Positions 23,670 through 33,958 of a DNA stretch of 45,832 nt are shown here, piece after piece. The notes beneath the pieces were generated by a model. That model was not told the DNA's origin and searched no databases. It worked only from the letters and a program-made list of their open reading frames with translations. This stretch comes from an uncultured Clostridia bacterium (GTDB taxonomy: Bacteria > Bacillota > Clostridia > Christensenellales > CAG-917). The stretch is from NCBI GenBank assembly GCA_944332815.1, contig CALVKQ010000011.1, positions 1 through 45,832 of the forward strand, given 5' to 3'. The number at the start of each line of letters is the position of its first letter. Positions within the stretch are counted from its first letter, which is position 1. The position numbers and the translations under genes are program-made.

Positions 23670-26192
23670 TCAGCGGGTTTTGCCTTTCTTGCAGTCCAGG
23701 ATGTAGGACTCCAGCTCCGGATCCTTCTTGAACCCTCTTATGAAGCGTCCGAACCCTCCTTTCGTGCCGTTGCACATATCCACCAGTCCTTCCACGCATT
23801 CCATGGAGAGCATTCCGCCCGTAAAGCCCATGAAGCCGCGCAGAGGCATGTCTATCGCAGAATGCACCATCATCTCGCGGTTGGTGGCGCTGCCTGCGAT
23901 GAGCCCGACGCCGAAGGTTATGATGTTGTTCAGGAACTTGCCCACGCCGGACACCGAAACGTCGCCGACGCTGCAATTTGCGTTGAATTCACCTTTGGCG
24001 TAAGGCACGTTGTCTACCACGGACGCGCCGTAGAGCGCGGCGAACTGTTCGATGGGGATGGTGCGCTTTTGCTCGTTGGTTTCCGTGAGGTCGTAGTAGT
24101 AGGGCGCGGTGGCGCGGTAATCGGGGACGGGCGCGGAGGGGGCGGCGGACGTCACGTTCACCGTCGCTTTCAGGCGGATGTCCTGCGAGGACGCGCCGAC
24201 GAGGATATCGAACGCTCCGCTCTCGATGTGCCAGTCCTTGATGAGCACGTTGTAGTAAGAGAACGCGCGGCTGTCGAGGGTGAGGGTGACCTCCTTTTCC
24301 TCGCCTGCTTTGAGGAAGACTTTCTTGAAGCCTTTGAGTTCCTTCTTCGGGCGGAAGACGGAACTTTGCACGTCCGCGACGTAAAGCTGCGCGACTTCCG
24401 CGCCGTCGCGGCTGCCTTTGTTTTTGACTTTGAAGGTGACGGTGAGGGGTTCGCCCTCATCGATGTCGGTGTCGGAGAGTTTGAGGTCGGAGTACTCGAA
24501 CTCGGTGTAGGAGAGCCCGTAGCCGAAGGGGTAGAGCACGGGTTTTTCTGCCGCTTCGTAATAGCGGTAGCCGACGTATACGCTCTCGCGATACTGCACC
24601 GTGCGCGGTCCCATGGGGAAGTAGCGGTCCACGATGTTGTCTTTTTTGAGGAAGGGGAAGGTTTCCGCCAGTTTGCCGGAGGGGTTGACCTTGCCGTAGA
24701 TGAGGTCGTACGCCGCCTTGCCCGACGCCTGACCGCCGAGATACAGATTGAGGATGCCTTTGACTTTGGGTTCCGCCTCGTCGAGCGCGACGGGGGAGCC
24801 GCAGGAGAGCACGAGCACGATGTTGGGGTTGACCTTCGCGATCTCGTCTATGAGGGCGTAGTGCGCGTCGGGCATATTGATGTGCGTGCGGTCGAAGCCT
24901 TCGGATTCGTACTCGGGGGTGAGCCCGACAAAGAGCAGCACCGCGTCCTTGCCCATCGCGGTTTCCACCGCCTGCGCGATAAGGCGTTTGCTCATGCCGT
25001 CGCCTTTGAGTTTGTAGCCGTCCGCGTACTCGTACTTTTGTCCGGCGTTGTCCATCGCGTCCAGGAAAGAGGTGATCTTGGTGGGGTTGATGAGGCTGGA
25101 ACCGGAACCCTGATAGCGCGGAGTCTTGGCGAGCGCGCCGATGACCGCAACTTTCTTTGCGGAGGTGAGGGGAAGGATGTCCCCGTCGTTTTTGAGGAGG
25201 ACGGCGCCGTTTGCCGCCACCTTTGCCGCAAGAGCGTCGTTCGCGTTGAAGTCGGGTTTGACTTTTCTGTCCTCTTTGGCTTTGCATTCGAAGGCGAACT
25301 TTATCATGCGCAGCGCGGCTTTATCAAGCTCCTCCATCGAGAGGATGCCGTCCTTGACCGCTTTGACCACAAACTTATCGTTCGCGCCGCGGTTGCCGGG
25401 CATTTCCAGATCCATGCCGGCTTTGACGCCTGCCACGCGGTCGTTCACCGCGCCCCAGTCGCTGACCACGATGCCTTTGAAGCCCCATTCGTCGCGGAGG
25501 ACGTCCGTGAGCATATGCTTGTTGTCGGAAAGGTAGGTGCCGTTAAGACGGTTGTAAGAGCACATCACGGTTGAGGGCTGTTCCGTCTTGACGATATACT
25601 CGAAAGCGGGGAGATATATCTCGCGCAGAGCGCGCTCATCCACTATGGTGTCGATGCTCATGCGGAGGTGTTCCTGATTGTTGGCGCAGAAATGTTTCAA
25701 AGACACGCCGACGCCGTTTTTCTGCACGCCGTGCACCCATGCCGCGCCCATACGACCTGCCAGGAATGGGTCTTCCGAGAAATACTCGAAGTTCCTGCCG
25801 CAGAGAGGGGAGCGCTTGATGTTGACGCCGGGGCCGAGCACGGTGGACACGCCGAGGGCTTTCGCTTCGACGGCTATCGCCTCGCCGACCTTTTCGAGCA
25901 GCTCGGGATCCCAGGTGCTGGCGGACGTGACGGCAGGGGGGAAGCAGGTCGCAGGATGGGACTGCTTCATGATGTTGGTGCCGCTGCCGCTCTCCATCTC
26001 GCTGCGCAGCCCGTGAGGGCCGTCGGTCATGCGGACGGAAGGTATTTTGTGTTTATCTATCGCGACGGTGTTCCAGAAAGTGAGCCCGGAGAGCAGCGCC
26101 GCTTTTTCTTCGAGGGTGAGTTTTTTAAGTATGGCGACGTACTTGTCGTCGTTTTCGGAAACGGATGTTTTTTTGTTTTCGTTGTCTGACAT
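23670..26192 (-). CDS. Glycoside hydrolase family 3, beta-glucosidase-like
   Basis: 840 residues without a signal peptide, so probably cytoplasmic. The N-terminal GH3 barrel has RMTDGPHGLR, GRNFEYFSEDP, the LKHFCANNQE motif and VMCSYNRLNG, and the nucleophile Asp245 in GIVVSDWGAV. The alpha/beta domain (about 320-560) and fibronectin-III-like domain (about 590-665; FKVKNKGSRDGAEVAQLYV) follow in the order usual for beta-glucosidases. After that comes an extra C-terminal tail of about 170 residues with a glycine-rich hydrophobic part (IITFGVGLIAG, MPLRGFMGFTGGMLS) that I do not recognise, although other clostridial GH3 enzymes have similar tails. Substrate: a beta-linked gluco- or xylo-oligosaccharide is likely. 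GGGAGG precedes the ATG. Confidence 0.93.
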   Translation of the reverse strand: MSDNENKKTSVSENDDKYVAILKKLTLEEKAALLSGLTFWNTVAIDKHKIPSVRMTDGPHGLRSEMESGSGTNIMKQSHPATCFPPAVTSASTWDPELLEKVGEAIAVEAKALGVSTVLGPGVNIKRSPLCGRNFEYFSEDPFLAGRMGAAWVHGVQKNGVGVSLKHFCANNQEHLRMSIDTIVDERALREIYLPAFEYIVKTEQPSTVMCSYNRLNGTYLSDNKHMLTDVLRDEWGFKGIVVSDWGAVNDRVAGVKAGMDLEMPGNRGANDKFVVKAVKDGILSMEELDKAALRMIKFAFECKAKEDRKVKPDFNANDALAAKVAANGAVLLKNDGDILPLTSAKKVAVIGALAKTPRYQGSGSSLINPTKITSFLDAMDNAGQKYEYADGYKLKGDGMSKRLIAQAVETAMGKDAVLLFVGLTPEYESEGFDRTHINMPDAHYALIDEIAKVNPNIVLVLSCGSPVALDEAEPKVKGILNLYLGGQASGKAAYDLIYGKVNPSGKLAETFPFLKKDNIVDRYFPMGPRTVQYRESVYVGYRYYEAAEKPVLYPFGYGLSYTEFEYSDLKLSDTDIDEGEPLTVTFKVKNKGSRDGAEVAQLYVADVQSSVFRPKKELKGFKKVFLKAGEEKEVTLTLDSRAFSYYNVLIKDWHIESGAFDILVGASSQDIRLKATVNVTSAAPSAPVPDYRATAPYYYDLTETNEQKRTIPIEQFAALYGASVVDNVPYAKGEFNANCSVGDVSVSGVGKFLNNIITFGVGLIAGSATNREMMVHSAIDMPLRGFMGFTGGMLSMECVEGLVDMCNGTKGGFGRFIRGFKKDPELESYILDCKKGKTR

Positions 26193-26363
26193 ATGACCTC
26201 CCGAGGCGAGCTTGACGCCCGTGTGCGCACGCGTATCCGCGAGATATGCGCACTATTATAAATATGTTATCATCACTTGCGGCATTTATCAACATTTTAT
26301 TGCAAAAAAGCGTTCTTTTCATGCCCGAACGCGCGCTTAAAGGCGCGATAGGCGCGGAAAATG

Positions 26364-26391
26364 TTGACGTCGTGCAAAAAAATGTTAAAAT
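26364..26391 (+). promoter_or_regulatory. Promoter upstream of the ECF sigma gene
   Basis: TTGACG (26364-26369), 16 bases, TAAAAT (26386-26391), about 60 bases before the sigma start codon. This is a sigma-A-like promoter; a second, self-recognised ECF promoter cannot be excluded. Confidence 0.5.
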
Positions 26392-26451
26392 CGGTGTAAC
26401 CTCCGCAGGCGGCGGTCGTATATTCTGTGAGAACGGCAGCGACGGCAAACG

Positions 26452-26928
26452 ATGAAGAACGAAGCATTTGAAAGACTATTCAGAAGATACTTCAACGAGG
26501 CGAAACTTTATGTCACGACGCTCTGTCACGACGAAGCCCTCGCCGAGGATATAGTGTCGGAGTCCTTCGTCAAAGCCTTCACCCTCATCGACGAGGAGAG
26601 AGAAAGTTTCAAGTTCTGGCTCCTTAAAGTGTGCCGCAACGCGTACTTCGACTATCTCAAAAAGGCGAAGAGGCTCACTCCCGTGCGCGACACCATGCGC
26701 GACGAAGGAGGGGACATCGCCGAAAAGATCATCGAGGACGAGGAGTATAAAGCGCTCTACCGCGCCATCGCCCTTCTCAAAGACAATCACCGCGAAGTCA
26801 TCTTGCTCTATTACTTCGACGGGCTCTCCGTTTCCGAGATCGCCGGCATCACGGGTCAGACGGTGCAGAACGTAAAGGTGCTTATGCACAGGGCGAGAAT
26901 GAAACTAAAAGAGATCCTGGAGGACTGA
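26452..26928 (+). CDS. ECF-type sigma-70 factor
   Basis: 158 residues with sigma region 2 (about 8-75: LAEDIVSESFVKAF, FKFWLLKVCRNAYFDYLKK) and region 4 (about 100-155: LKDNHREVILLYYFDGLSVSEIAGITGQTVQNVKVLMHRARMKLKE), no region 1 or 3. It redirects RNA polymerase to a small stress regulon. The ribosome binding site is poor, suggesting low basal production. The anti-sigma-like gene starts one base after its stop, so they are co-translated, the normal layout for such pairs. The target promoter is not determinable here. Confidence 0.92.
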   Translation: MKNEAFERLFRRYFNEAKLYVTTLCHDEALAEDIVSESFVKAFTLIDEERESFKFWLLKVCRNAYFDYLKKAKRLTPVRDTMRDEGGDIAEKIIEDEEYKALYRAIALLKDNHREVILLYYFDGLSVSEIAGITGQTVQNVKVLMHRARMKLKEILED

Positions 26929-26929
26929 C

Positions 26930-27520
26930 ATGAATTACGAAGAAGCTATCAGGCATTACCGCGAAGGGACCGCGACAGAGGAGGAAAAAGCCTTTGTGCA
27001 GGACGAGATAGCCAAGGCGAAGGCGCTGTCCACGCTGCTCGACGACGAGGCTCTCGCAGTCAAGCCCGCGCCCATCAAACAGGCGGAAGCAAAAGAAGTC
27101 AAGGACGCCAAACAACACATAGTGTGGAAGCGCGTTCTGGCAGGGCTCATCGCCGTGGTGGTGCTGCTCGTGGTGCTCGGCGCGGTGCTTGGCGGAGTGT
27201 TCGGCTCTGCGGCGTCCTACGCCAGGGACAACATCGCTCTGCATAAGACGGAAATGGCAGCCATCGCGGAAGAATTCGCGATACTCGACGCCGAAAAAAG
27301 AGGGTACACCGTTGTGAATGCCTTCACCGAGCCCCCTCGCGAGATGGAAGAGAAGTTCAATTTCGAAACCGACCTCAAAAGCAGCTATTACAGCTACGAA
27401 GTGGAGGTCACGCTCTGGTCGGATAAAGGCCACGAGCTGGACTACGAGATAGTGGTCAACTCCCACACGGGCAGTTCTTACGTCAAGGAATTCGAGGTAG
27501 ATTACGAAGGCCGCCGTTAA
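26930..27520 (+). CDS. Probable anti-sigma factor, single-pass membrane protein
   Basis: 196 residues. The cytoplasmic N-terminus (1-62) contains YEEAIRHYREGTATEEEKAFV, a helical anti-sigma-like start without the zinc HxxxCxxC motif. One membrane segment follows at about 66-92 (VLAGLIAVVVLLVVLGAVLGG). The extracellular C-terminus (about 100-196) contains a PepSY-like stretch (YYSYEVEVTLWSDKGHELDYEIVVNSHTG then SYVKEFEVD). Its position directly behind an ECF sigma gene makes anti-sigma the most likely role; the external domain would be the sensor. It is followed by a terminator. It could alternatively be an unrelated PepSY membrane protein. Confidence 0.75.
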   Translation: MNYEEAIRHYREGTATEEEKAFVQDEIAKAKALSTLLDDEALAVKPAPIKQAEAKEVKDAKQHIVWKRVLAGLIAVVVLLVVLGAVLGGVFGSAASYARDNIALHKTEMAAIAEEFAILDAEKRGYTVVNAFTEPPREMEEKFNFETDLKSSYYSYEVEVTLWSDKGHELDYEIVVNSHTGSSYVKEFEVDYEGRR

Positions 27521-27586
27521 CGGCGCGGGGAGGACGGCGTCTTGCGGCGCGCGGTGCGTGCCGCTCGATGTCGTGATAAAAGTGAG

Positions 27587-27615
27587 CGAGGCGCGTTTGC
27601 GCCCCGTTTTCTTTT
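27587..27615 (+). terminator. Terminator of the sigma/anti-sigma operon
   Basis: Stem of 5 bp extended to 8 with one mismatch (27587-27594 with 27599-27606), followed by TTTTCTTTT. Confidence 0.7.
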
Positions 27616-27810
27616 GCCCGACGCAGCGCAGATATTTCTGTCAGGAATAATATGGACCGGGTCCCACGCCGCCGATCACCGCCCTGACCGCGCCATCCGC
27701 CTTGCTGATACAGACGGCAGGCGGCGAAACTTTTCAGGCGACGCAAATTATTCCTTTCCGCCGTGGCGTAAAAAAACTTCCGCCTTGCATAGAATATATC
27801 CGAGGTGTGT

Positions 27811-28521
27811 ATGTGGTCTAACGTCATCAGCATAGACAAGGGGTTCGGAAGGGAGATAGAATTCATGCTCGGCAGGCTGGACAGGATAAAACATCTGTCC
27901 TACGCCGTCGAGGAAAGCAAGGACAGAGTGTTCATCTACATCGCCTCCGTGTGCGAGCGCAGGGAGGAGGTGGAGGAAAAGGTGAAGAGCCTGTTGCAGA
28001 CGGTTTTATTGGTCTTCATGAAAACGCGTTTTTTTCTGGAACATTTGCAGAATCCGGACTTAAACCATGCAAATTGCGCGTTGATAAGCTCGCTTGTGCA
28101 TTTTGATTCCGATTACGAGAGGGGAGCCGTCACGCGCGTGCTTTCGGAAACTTCCGATTACGCCGTGGACGGGATAGTCAATTTCAGGCTGCGCCCCCTC
28201 ACGGAAAATTGGGCGGAACTGGCTGCGCTCGCCGTGCGTCTGCTCTCGTCGGGCGGCGGCGATATCTACGACATCGCTTCCTTCATCACGGGCACGGACG
28301 GAGCAAAAAACAGGGTGGCGCTCTCTCGCGATTCCCTGTTCAATCTCACCGTGCGCCGTCCCGTCGAGGTGATAGACCTCTTCGGCAAGCCGGAGCTCAA
28401 TCTCATAAACGCGATAATCCGCGAACGCCCTTGCGAGATACTTTTGAGAGGCGCCAGTCTGTCCGCCCCCATGAACAGCACCTTGCGCCATATCGCCAGA
28501 GTGGTGGTGGAGCAGGGGTGA
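27811..28521 (+). CDS. YtxC-like sporulation protein (tentative)
   Basis: 236 residues, no signal peptide or membrane segment. The recognisable part is the centre, YAVDGIVNFRLRPLTENWAELAALAV, which resembles the F-x-FRLR-x-L-x-x-Y/W-x-E-L block of YtxC-type proteins (PF08812), followed by a beta-rich tail with EVIDLFGKPELNLINAII. YtxC is linked to sporulation in Bacillus, but its role is unknown. I chose the ATG at 27811, with GAGGTG just upstream; a GTG at 27805 would add two residues. It stands alone between terminators. It may instead be a lineage-specific protein of unknown function. Confidence 0.5.
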   Translation: MWSNVISIDKGFGREIEFMLGRLDRIKHLSYAVEESKDRVFIYIASVCERREEVEEKVKSLLQTVLLVFMKTRFFLEHLQNPDLNHANCALISSLVHFDSDYERGAVTRVLSETSDYAVDGIVNFRLRPLTENWAELAALAVRLLSSGGGDIYDIASFITGTDGAKNRVALSRDSLFNLTVRRPVEVIDLFGKPELNLINAIIRERPCEILLRGASLSAPMNSTLRHIARVVVEQG

Positions 28522-28680
28522 CCACGCGCACCGTTCTGCGCGACGTCGCGCATTCGCGGACGGTTTGCGCCTCCCCGGCAACCGAGTCCTCCGTTTCGGA
28601 GCCACCCGGCGCGCATCCTCGGTGACCGTAGCTGCCGTACACGAATTGATCGCGGAAGAAAGCGGCTTAAGAGTAAAATT

Positions 28681-28711
28681 ACAAAAGCGAGGGTTTATGC
28701 CTCGCTTTTGT
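28681..28711. terminator. Bidirectional terminator between the YtxC-like gene and serA
   Basis: Perfect 12-bp stem ACAAAAGCGAGG/CCTCGCTTTTGT (28681-28692 with 28700-28711), followed by TGTTGTTT. It separates convergent transcription units. Confidence 0.75.
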
Positions 28712-28787
28712 GTTGTTTAACACTTTTGTTGCGTGTATTTTAGGTTTTGCGGAAGAGAGCTTGCGCCGCGGAAAGGGCGCTGACACA

Positions 28788-29885
28788 TCACTTTATGACG
28801 CGCACTCTGATGACCCCTTTCACGGCTTCCAGCGCTTTGGCGTCGATGACTTCGTCCGTGTCGATGAGGGTGTAGGTGTAGCCCTTCGCGGTGGAGGAGA
28901 TGCCGTCCGTACCGAGCGCCGTGCCTTCCTCTGCGATGACAGCGACGCGGTGTTTGGTTTTGAGTTCCGCTTTCAGAGAGGGCAGGTTGACGGAGTTGAC
29001 GATGTTGCCGTTTTCGATGTAGTCTTTGAGCTCGTTTGCCGCCATCACCGCGCAGTTGTCCTCGGCTTCTTCCGTGGACGCGCCGAGGTGAGGCACCGCG
29101 ATGATGCCGTCGCAGGCGTTGATCTCCGCGGTGGGGAAGTCGCACACGTACTTGTGGATCTTGCCGCTCGCTATCGCTGCTTTGACGTCGGCGACCACGG
29201 CGAGTTCGCCGCGCGCGGCGTTGACTATGACCGCACCGTCAGCCATCCTGGCGATCGCTGCGGCATTTATCATGCCTTTGGTTTCCTCCGTGGCAGGCAT
29301 GTGCAGGGAAACGAAATCCGCCCCTTCGTACGCCTGTTCTGCGGTGGGGCACACTTCCACGAAGGGGATCTCCGCCGCGGCTGCCTCGGAGAGGTAGGGG
29401 TCGTAACCTTTCACGGTCATGCCGAGGGCGTTTGCCGCAGTTGCGACCTTTCTGCCTATCGCGCCCAACCCGAGCACGCAGAGCGTCTTGCCTGCGATCT
29501 CGTGTCCGACGAACTGTTTCTTGCCCTTTTCCACCTGCTTTGCCACGTCGTCGCCGGTGAGGGAAGAAGTCCACTTCACGCCTTCGACGAGATTGCGTGC
29601 GGCGAGCATGAACTCGCATATGACCATCTCTTTGACGGCATTCGCGTTCGCGCCGGGGGTGTTGAACACCACGACGCCCAGTTTTGCGTAATCCGCATGG
29701 GGGATGTTGTTGACGCCGGCGCCTGCTCTTGCGACGGCGAGCACGGAGGAGGGCAGAGCGTACTCCGCCATATTGGCGCTCCTCACGAGGATGCCGACGG
29801 GAGCCGCGCTCTCGTCCACGAGGTCATATCCTTGCATTATCTTATTCGCCAAAGGGGAGATGGCGTTGAGTTTGAGAATATCCAT
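28788..29885 (-). CDS. serA: D-3-phosphoglycerate dehydrogenase
   Basis: It oxidises 3-phosphoglycerate to 3-phosphohydroxypyruvate, the first step of serine synthesis. 365 residues: the substrate domain with LVRSANM and the AGAGVNNIP loop; the NAD fold with GLGAIG at 139-144; and VPHLGASTEEAE containing the catalytic His. A short C-terminal ACT-like domain (about 305-365: TYTLIDTDEVID) is fused. The start ATG at 29885 has GTGAGG upstream; an alternative GTG at 29897 would overlap the serC stop. It follows serC by 8 bases, so serC and serA form one operon. Confidence 0.95.
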   Translation of the reverse strand: MDILKLNAISPLANKIMQGYDLVDESAAPVGILVRSANMAEYALPSSVLAVARAGAGVNNIPHADYAKLGVVVFNTPGANANAVKEMVICEFMLAARNLVEGVKWTSSLTGDDVAKQVEKGKKQFVGHEIAGKTLCVLGLGAIGRKVATAANALGMTVKGYDPYLSEAAAAEIPFVEVCPTAEQAYEGADFVSLHMPATEETKGMINAAAIARMADGAVIVNAARGELAVVADVKAAIASGKIHKYVCDFPTAEINACDGIIAVPHLGASTEEAEDNCAVMAANELKDYIENGNIVNSVNLPSLKAELKTKHRVAVIAEEGTALGTDGISSTAKGYTYTLIDTDEVIDAKALEAVKGVIRVRVIK

Positions 29886-29893
29886 TGAAAGCC

Positions 29894-30967
29894 TCACTTG
29901 TTTTCCAGCTCGAACTTCTTCATGAAGTCGATGAGGGCTTTGACGCCTTCCACGGGCATCGCGTTATAGATGGACGCGCGCATGCCGCCTGCAAGACGGT
30001 GACCTTTGAGGGAAACCAGCCCGTTTGCTTCCGCTTCCTTGATGAACTTGGCGTCCAGCTCCGCGGAGGGAGTGACGAAGGGTACGTTCATGAGAGAGCG
30101 GTCCTCGGGGTTGACTTTGTTGGTGTAGAACGCGGAATTGTCGATGAAGTCGTACAGCATCCCGGCTTTTTCGCGGTTGATCTTCTCCATCGCAGGCACG
30201 CCGCCCATCTTTTTGAGATAGCGCATGTTCAGCATCATGACATAGATCGCCCAGCAGGGAGGAGTGTTATAGAGGCTGTCGTTCGCCGCCTGCACGGAGT
30301 ATTTGAGCATGGTGGGGCAGATGGGCATCTCGCCGCCAAGCATATCCTTTCTCACGATGACGAGGGTGACGCCGGCAGGGGCGAGGTTCTTCTGCGCTCC
30401 GGCATAGATCAGGGCGTACTTGTTGACGTCCGCGACCTCGCTCATGATGCAGGAGGACATATCCGAAACCAGCGGTGCGCCGCAGTCGGGGGTGTAGTTC
30501 CACTTGGTGCCGAAGATGGTGTTGTTCTCGGTGATGTGGACATAGTCGATGTCATCCCTGAAATCCGCACGCGTGACTTTGGGGATGTAGGTATAGCCTG
30601 CCTCTTCGGAGGACGCCACCAGGCGGATGTCGCCGTACTTGATCGCCTCTTTGTACGCCTTCTTGGAGAAGTTGCCCGTGACCACATAGTCCGCGCGTCC
30701 CTTCTTCAACAGGTTGAGGGGGACCGCCTCGAACTGAGTGGACGCGCCGCCTTGCACCAGCAGCACTTCGTACTCGTCGGAGATGTTCATCAGCTCGCGC
30801 ACGAGGGCGATGCACTCGTTGTGGATGGGCTCATAGACTTTGCCGCGATGGCTGAGTTCCATGACGCTCATGCCCGAACCTTCGTAATCGGTGATCTGTC
30901 TGCCTGCCTCTTCCAGCACTTCCATCGGGAGCATGCTGGGACCTGCGGAAAAGTTGTAAACTCGCAT
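29894..30967 (-). CDS. serC: Phosphoserine aminotransferase
   Basis: It converts 3-phosphohydroxypyruvate and glutamate to phosphoserine, the step after SerA. 357 residues, the full family length. Marks: YNFSAGPSMLP at the start, MELSHRGK, VLLVQGGASTQFEAVPLNL, and YAGAQKNLAPAG with PLP-Lys193, then SVQAANDSLYNTPPCWAIY. A strong AAGGAGG lies 4 bases before the ATG, behind a good minus-strand promoter at 31010-31039. No phosphatase serB is nearby. Confidence 0.96.
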   Translation of the reverse strand: MRVYNFSAGPSMLPMEVLEEAGRQITDYEGSGMSVMELSHRGKVYEPIHNECIALVRELMNISDEYEVLLVQGGASTQFEAVPLNLLKKGRADYVVTGNFSKKAYKEAIKYGDIRLVASSEEAGYTYIPKVTRADFRDDIDYVHITENNTIFGTKWNYTPDCGAPLVSDMSSCIMSEVADVNKYALIYAGAQKNLAPAGVTLVIVRKDMLGGEMPICPTMLKYSVQAANDSLYNTPPCWAIYVMMLNMRYLKKMGGVPAMEKINREKAGMLYDFIDNSAFYTNKVNPEDRSLMNVPFVTPSAELDAKFIKEAEANGLVSLKGHRLAGGMRASIYNAMPVEGVKALIDFMKKFELENK

Positions 30968-31009
30968 AGTGCCTCCTTAAAACGGTCGAACCGAGATAAT
31001 ACATGCAAC

Positions 31010-31039
31010 ATTATACAACACTCCGCGCCGCCGTGTAAA
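31010..31039 (-). promoter_or_regulatory. Promoter of serC-serA
   Basis: On the minus strand, TTTACA (31034-31039), 18 bases, TATAAT (31010-31015), about 40 bases before the serC start. The short leader leaves no space for a T-box. Confidence 0.75.
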
Positions 31040-31096
31040 GAATTTGACTGCGCAAATCGGGAGGGAAGGTCAATTTTTCGGATGCCGTCCACGCGC

Positions 31097-31125
31097 TTGC
31101 CTTGCTCGCGTGTTTTCTGTATAAT
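31097..31125 (+). promoter_or_regulatory. Promoter of the rnj-der operon
   Basis: TTGCCT (31097-31102), 17 bases, TATAAT (31120-31125). It is followed by a leader of about 95 bases before the rnj start. Confidence 0.75.
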
Positions 31126-31226
31126 ATACTTTAATTTGAGAAAAAATCGAGAAACGGATGCGCGGCAGGACCGCGCGTGGGGCGGCGCTTCGTATGCGTC
31201 GAGGCGGTGAGCCCCGAAGGAGAAGT

Positions 31227-32858
<1,632 letters not shown>

Positions 32859-32859
32859 T

Positions 32860-33957
32860 ATGCAGCGCAAACCCGTCGTACTCATCCTCACATCCTCCGA
32901 CGAACGCGGCGGCGCGGCAGAGAACCTCGCCGCGGCTATCCGCGCGGACGGGGAGTTCAACACGGTCGTGTTGGACGAGAGCGAGTACGGCAGAAGGCCG
33001 CTCTTCGGAAGGACGGCGGCTGTGGCGTTCGGCGCGGATAAGCGCAGATTGCTCGCAAGCGGCGCGGCGTCCGCAGGCAGGCTGCTAAAAAAAGGAGGAC
33101 GTCAGGGCAAACTGTACGGCAGGAACAGGCGCGTCGCAAACGCGCTCAAACGCTATGCGCCGGAGTACGTCCTCACCGTCACACCCTATGCGCAGGCGGC
33201 GTTCGTCGAGGCGAAACGCAGATCGGGAGCGGACGTGCGGTCGGTGCATTCCGTACAGGCGTTCGTGCTGCCCGAGGAGGAGCACCCTGCGTATGCGGCG
33301 GATATGTATCTCGTTGAAAACGCCGACATCAAGGAGGCGCTGGTGTCAAGGGGCATCCCCTCCAAACACGTGGTCGTGACGGGGCTGCCTTTCGACGCGC
33401 CCGAGGTCACTCCCATAGAGATGGAGGAGGGCAAACAGGAATTGGGGCTTCCGCGCACTCCCACCGTGTTCGTAAATGCGGACGGCAGGGATGCGGTGGA
33501 GATCATGGGGTTGCTCGCGGACCAGGGGGACATCATCAACATCGTGTGCTACGCGGAGGACGTCAAACTGCTCGCCGCGCTGCGTGCGAAAGCGGACAAT
33601 GCGGAAACGCGCAGCAATATCGTGCTGCTCACGCGCAGGGATATGTTCGACGAATATCTGCTTATGAGCGACATAGTAGTCACGCGTTACGAGCCCGTCA
33701 TCATCTATAAGTGTTTCAAAGCAGGCAAACCCGTCATCGCCTTTGCAAAGACGGCGGCGGCGACCCGAAACCTTGACTATCTTGCCGAGCGCAAACTCAT
33801 CATGAAGGCGAGTTCGGACATCGACGTCGTGGCGCTGATATACAAGTTCATGCAGACGGACACCGCGTCGGAGTACGTCAAAAACGGCAGGGAGCGCACG
33901 GCGATGTTTTCCACGGCAAACACGGCGAATTACCTCGCCGCACACCTCGGAGGGTGA
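32860..33957 (+). CDS. MGDG-synthase/UgtP-like glycosyltransferase (tentative)
   Basis: 365 residues, no membrane segments. The N-terminus (KPVVLILTSSDERGGAAENLAAAI) resembles the nucleotide-sugar lipid glycosyltransferases of the MGDG synthase type (MGDG_synth fold, GT28). It continues with YAPEYVLTVTPYAQAAFVEAK, the VENADIKEALVSRGIPSKHVVVTGLPF segment typical of that family, and a C-terminal GT-B half with DMFDEYLLMSDIVVTRYEPVIIYKCFKAGKPVIAF. The likely role is transfer of a sugar to diacylglycerol at the inner membrane face, making glycolipid anchors; substrate unproven. It starts 1 base after rnj and ends 1 base before the next gene. Confidence 0.7.
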   Translation: MQRKPVVLILTSSDERGGAAENLAAAIRADGEFNTVVLDESEYGRRPLFGRTAAVAFGADKRRLLASGAASAGRLLKKGGRQGKLYGRNRRVANALKRYAPEYVLTVTPYAQAAFVEAKRRSGADVRSVHSVQAFVLPEEEHPAYAADMYLVENADIKEALVSRGIPSKHVVVTGLPFDAPEVTPIEMEEGKQELGLPRTPTVFVNADGRDAVEIMGLLADQGDIINIVCYAEDVKLLAALRAKADNAETRSNIVLLTRRDMFDEYLLMSDIVVTRYEPVIIYKCFKAGKPVIAFAKTAAATRNLDYLAERKLIMKASSDIDVVALIYKFMQTDTASEYVKNGRERTAMFSTANTANYLAAHLGG

Positions 33958-33958
33958 T

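Noticed and set aside
22032..25574. 1180-codon plus-strand open frame crossing scfB, yitT and GH3
   Set aside because: It overlaps three convincing genes on both strands and resembles no protein; it is an antisense artefact of codon bias.
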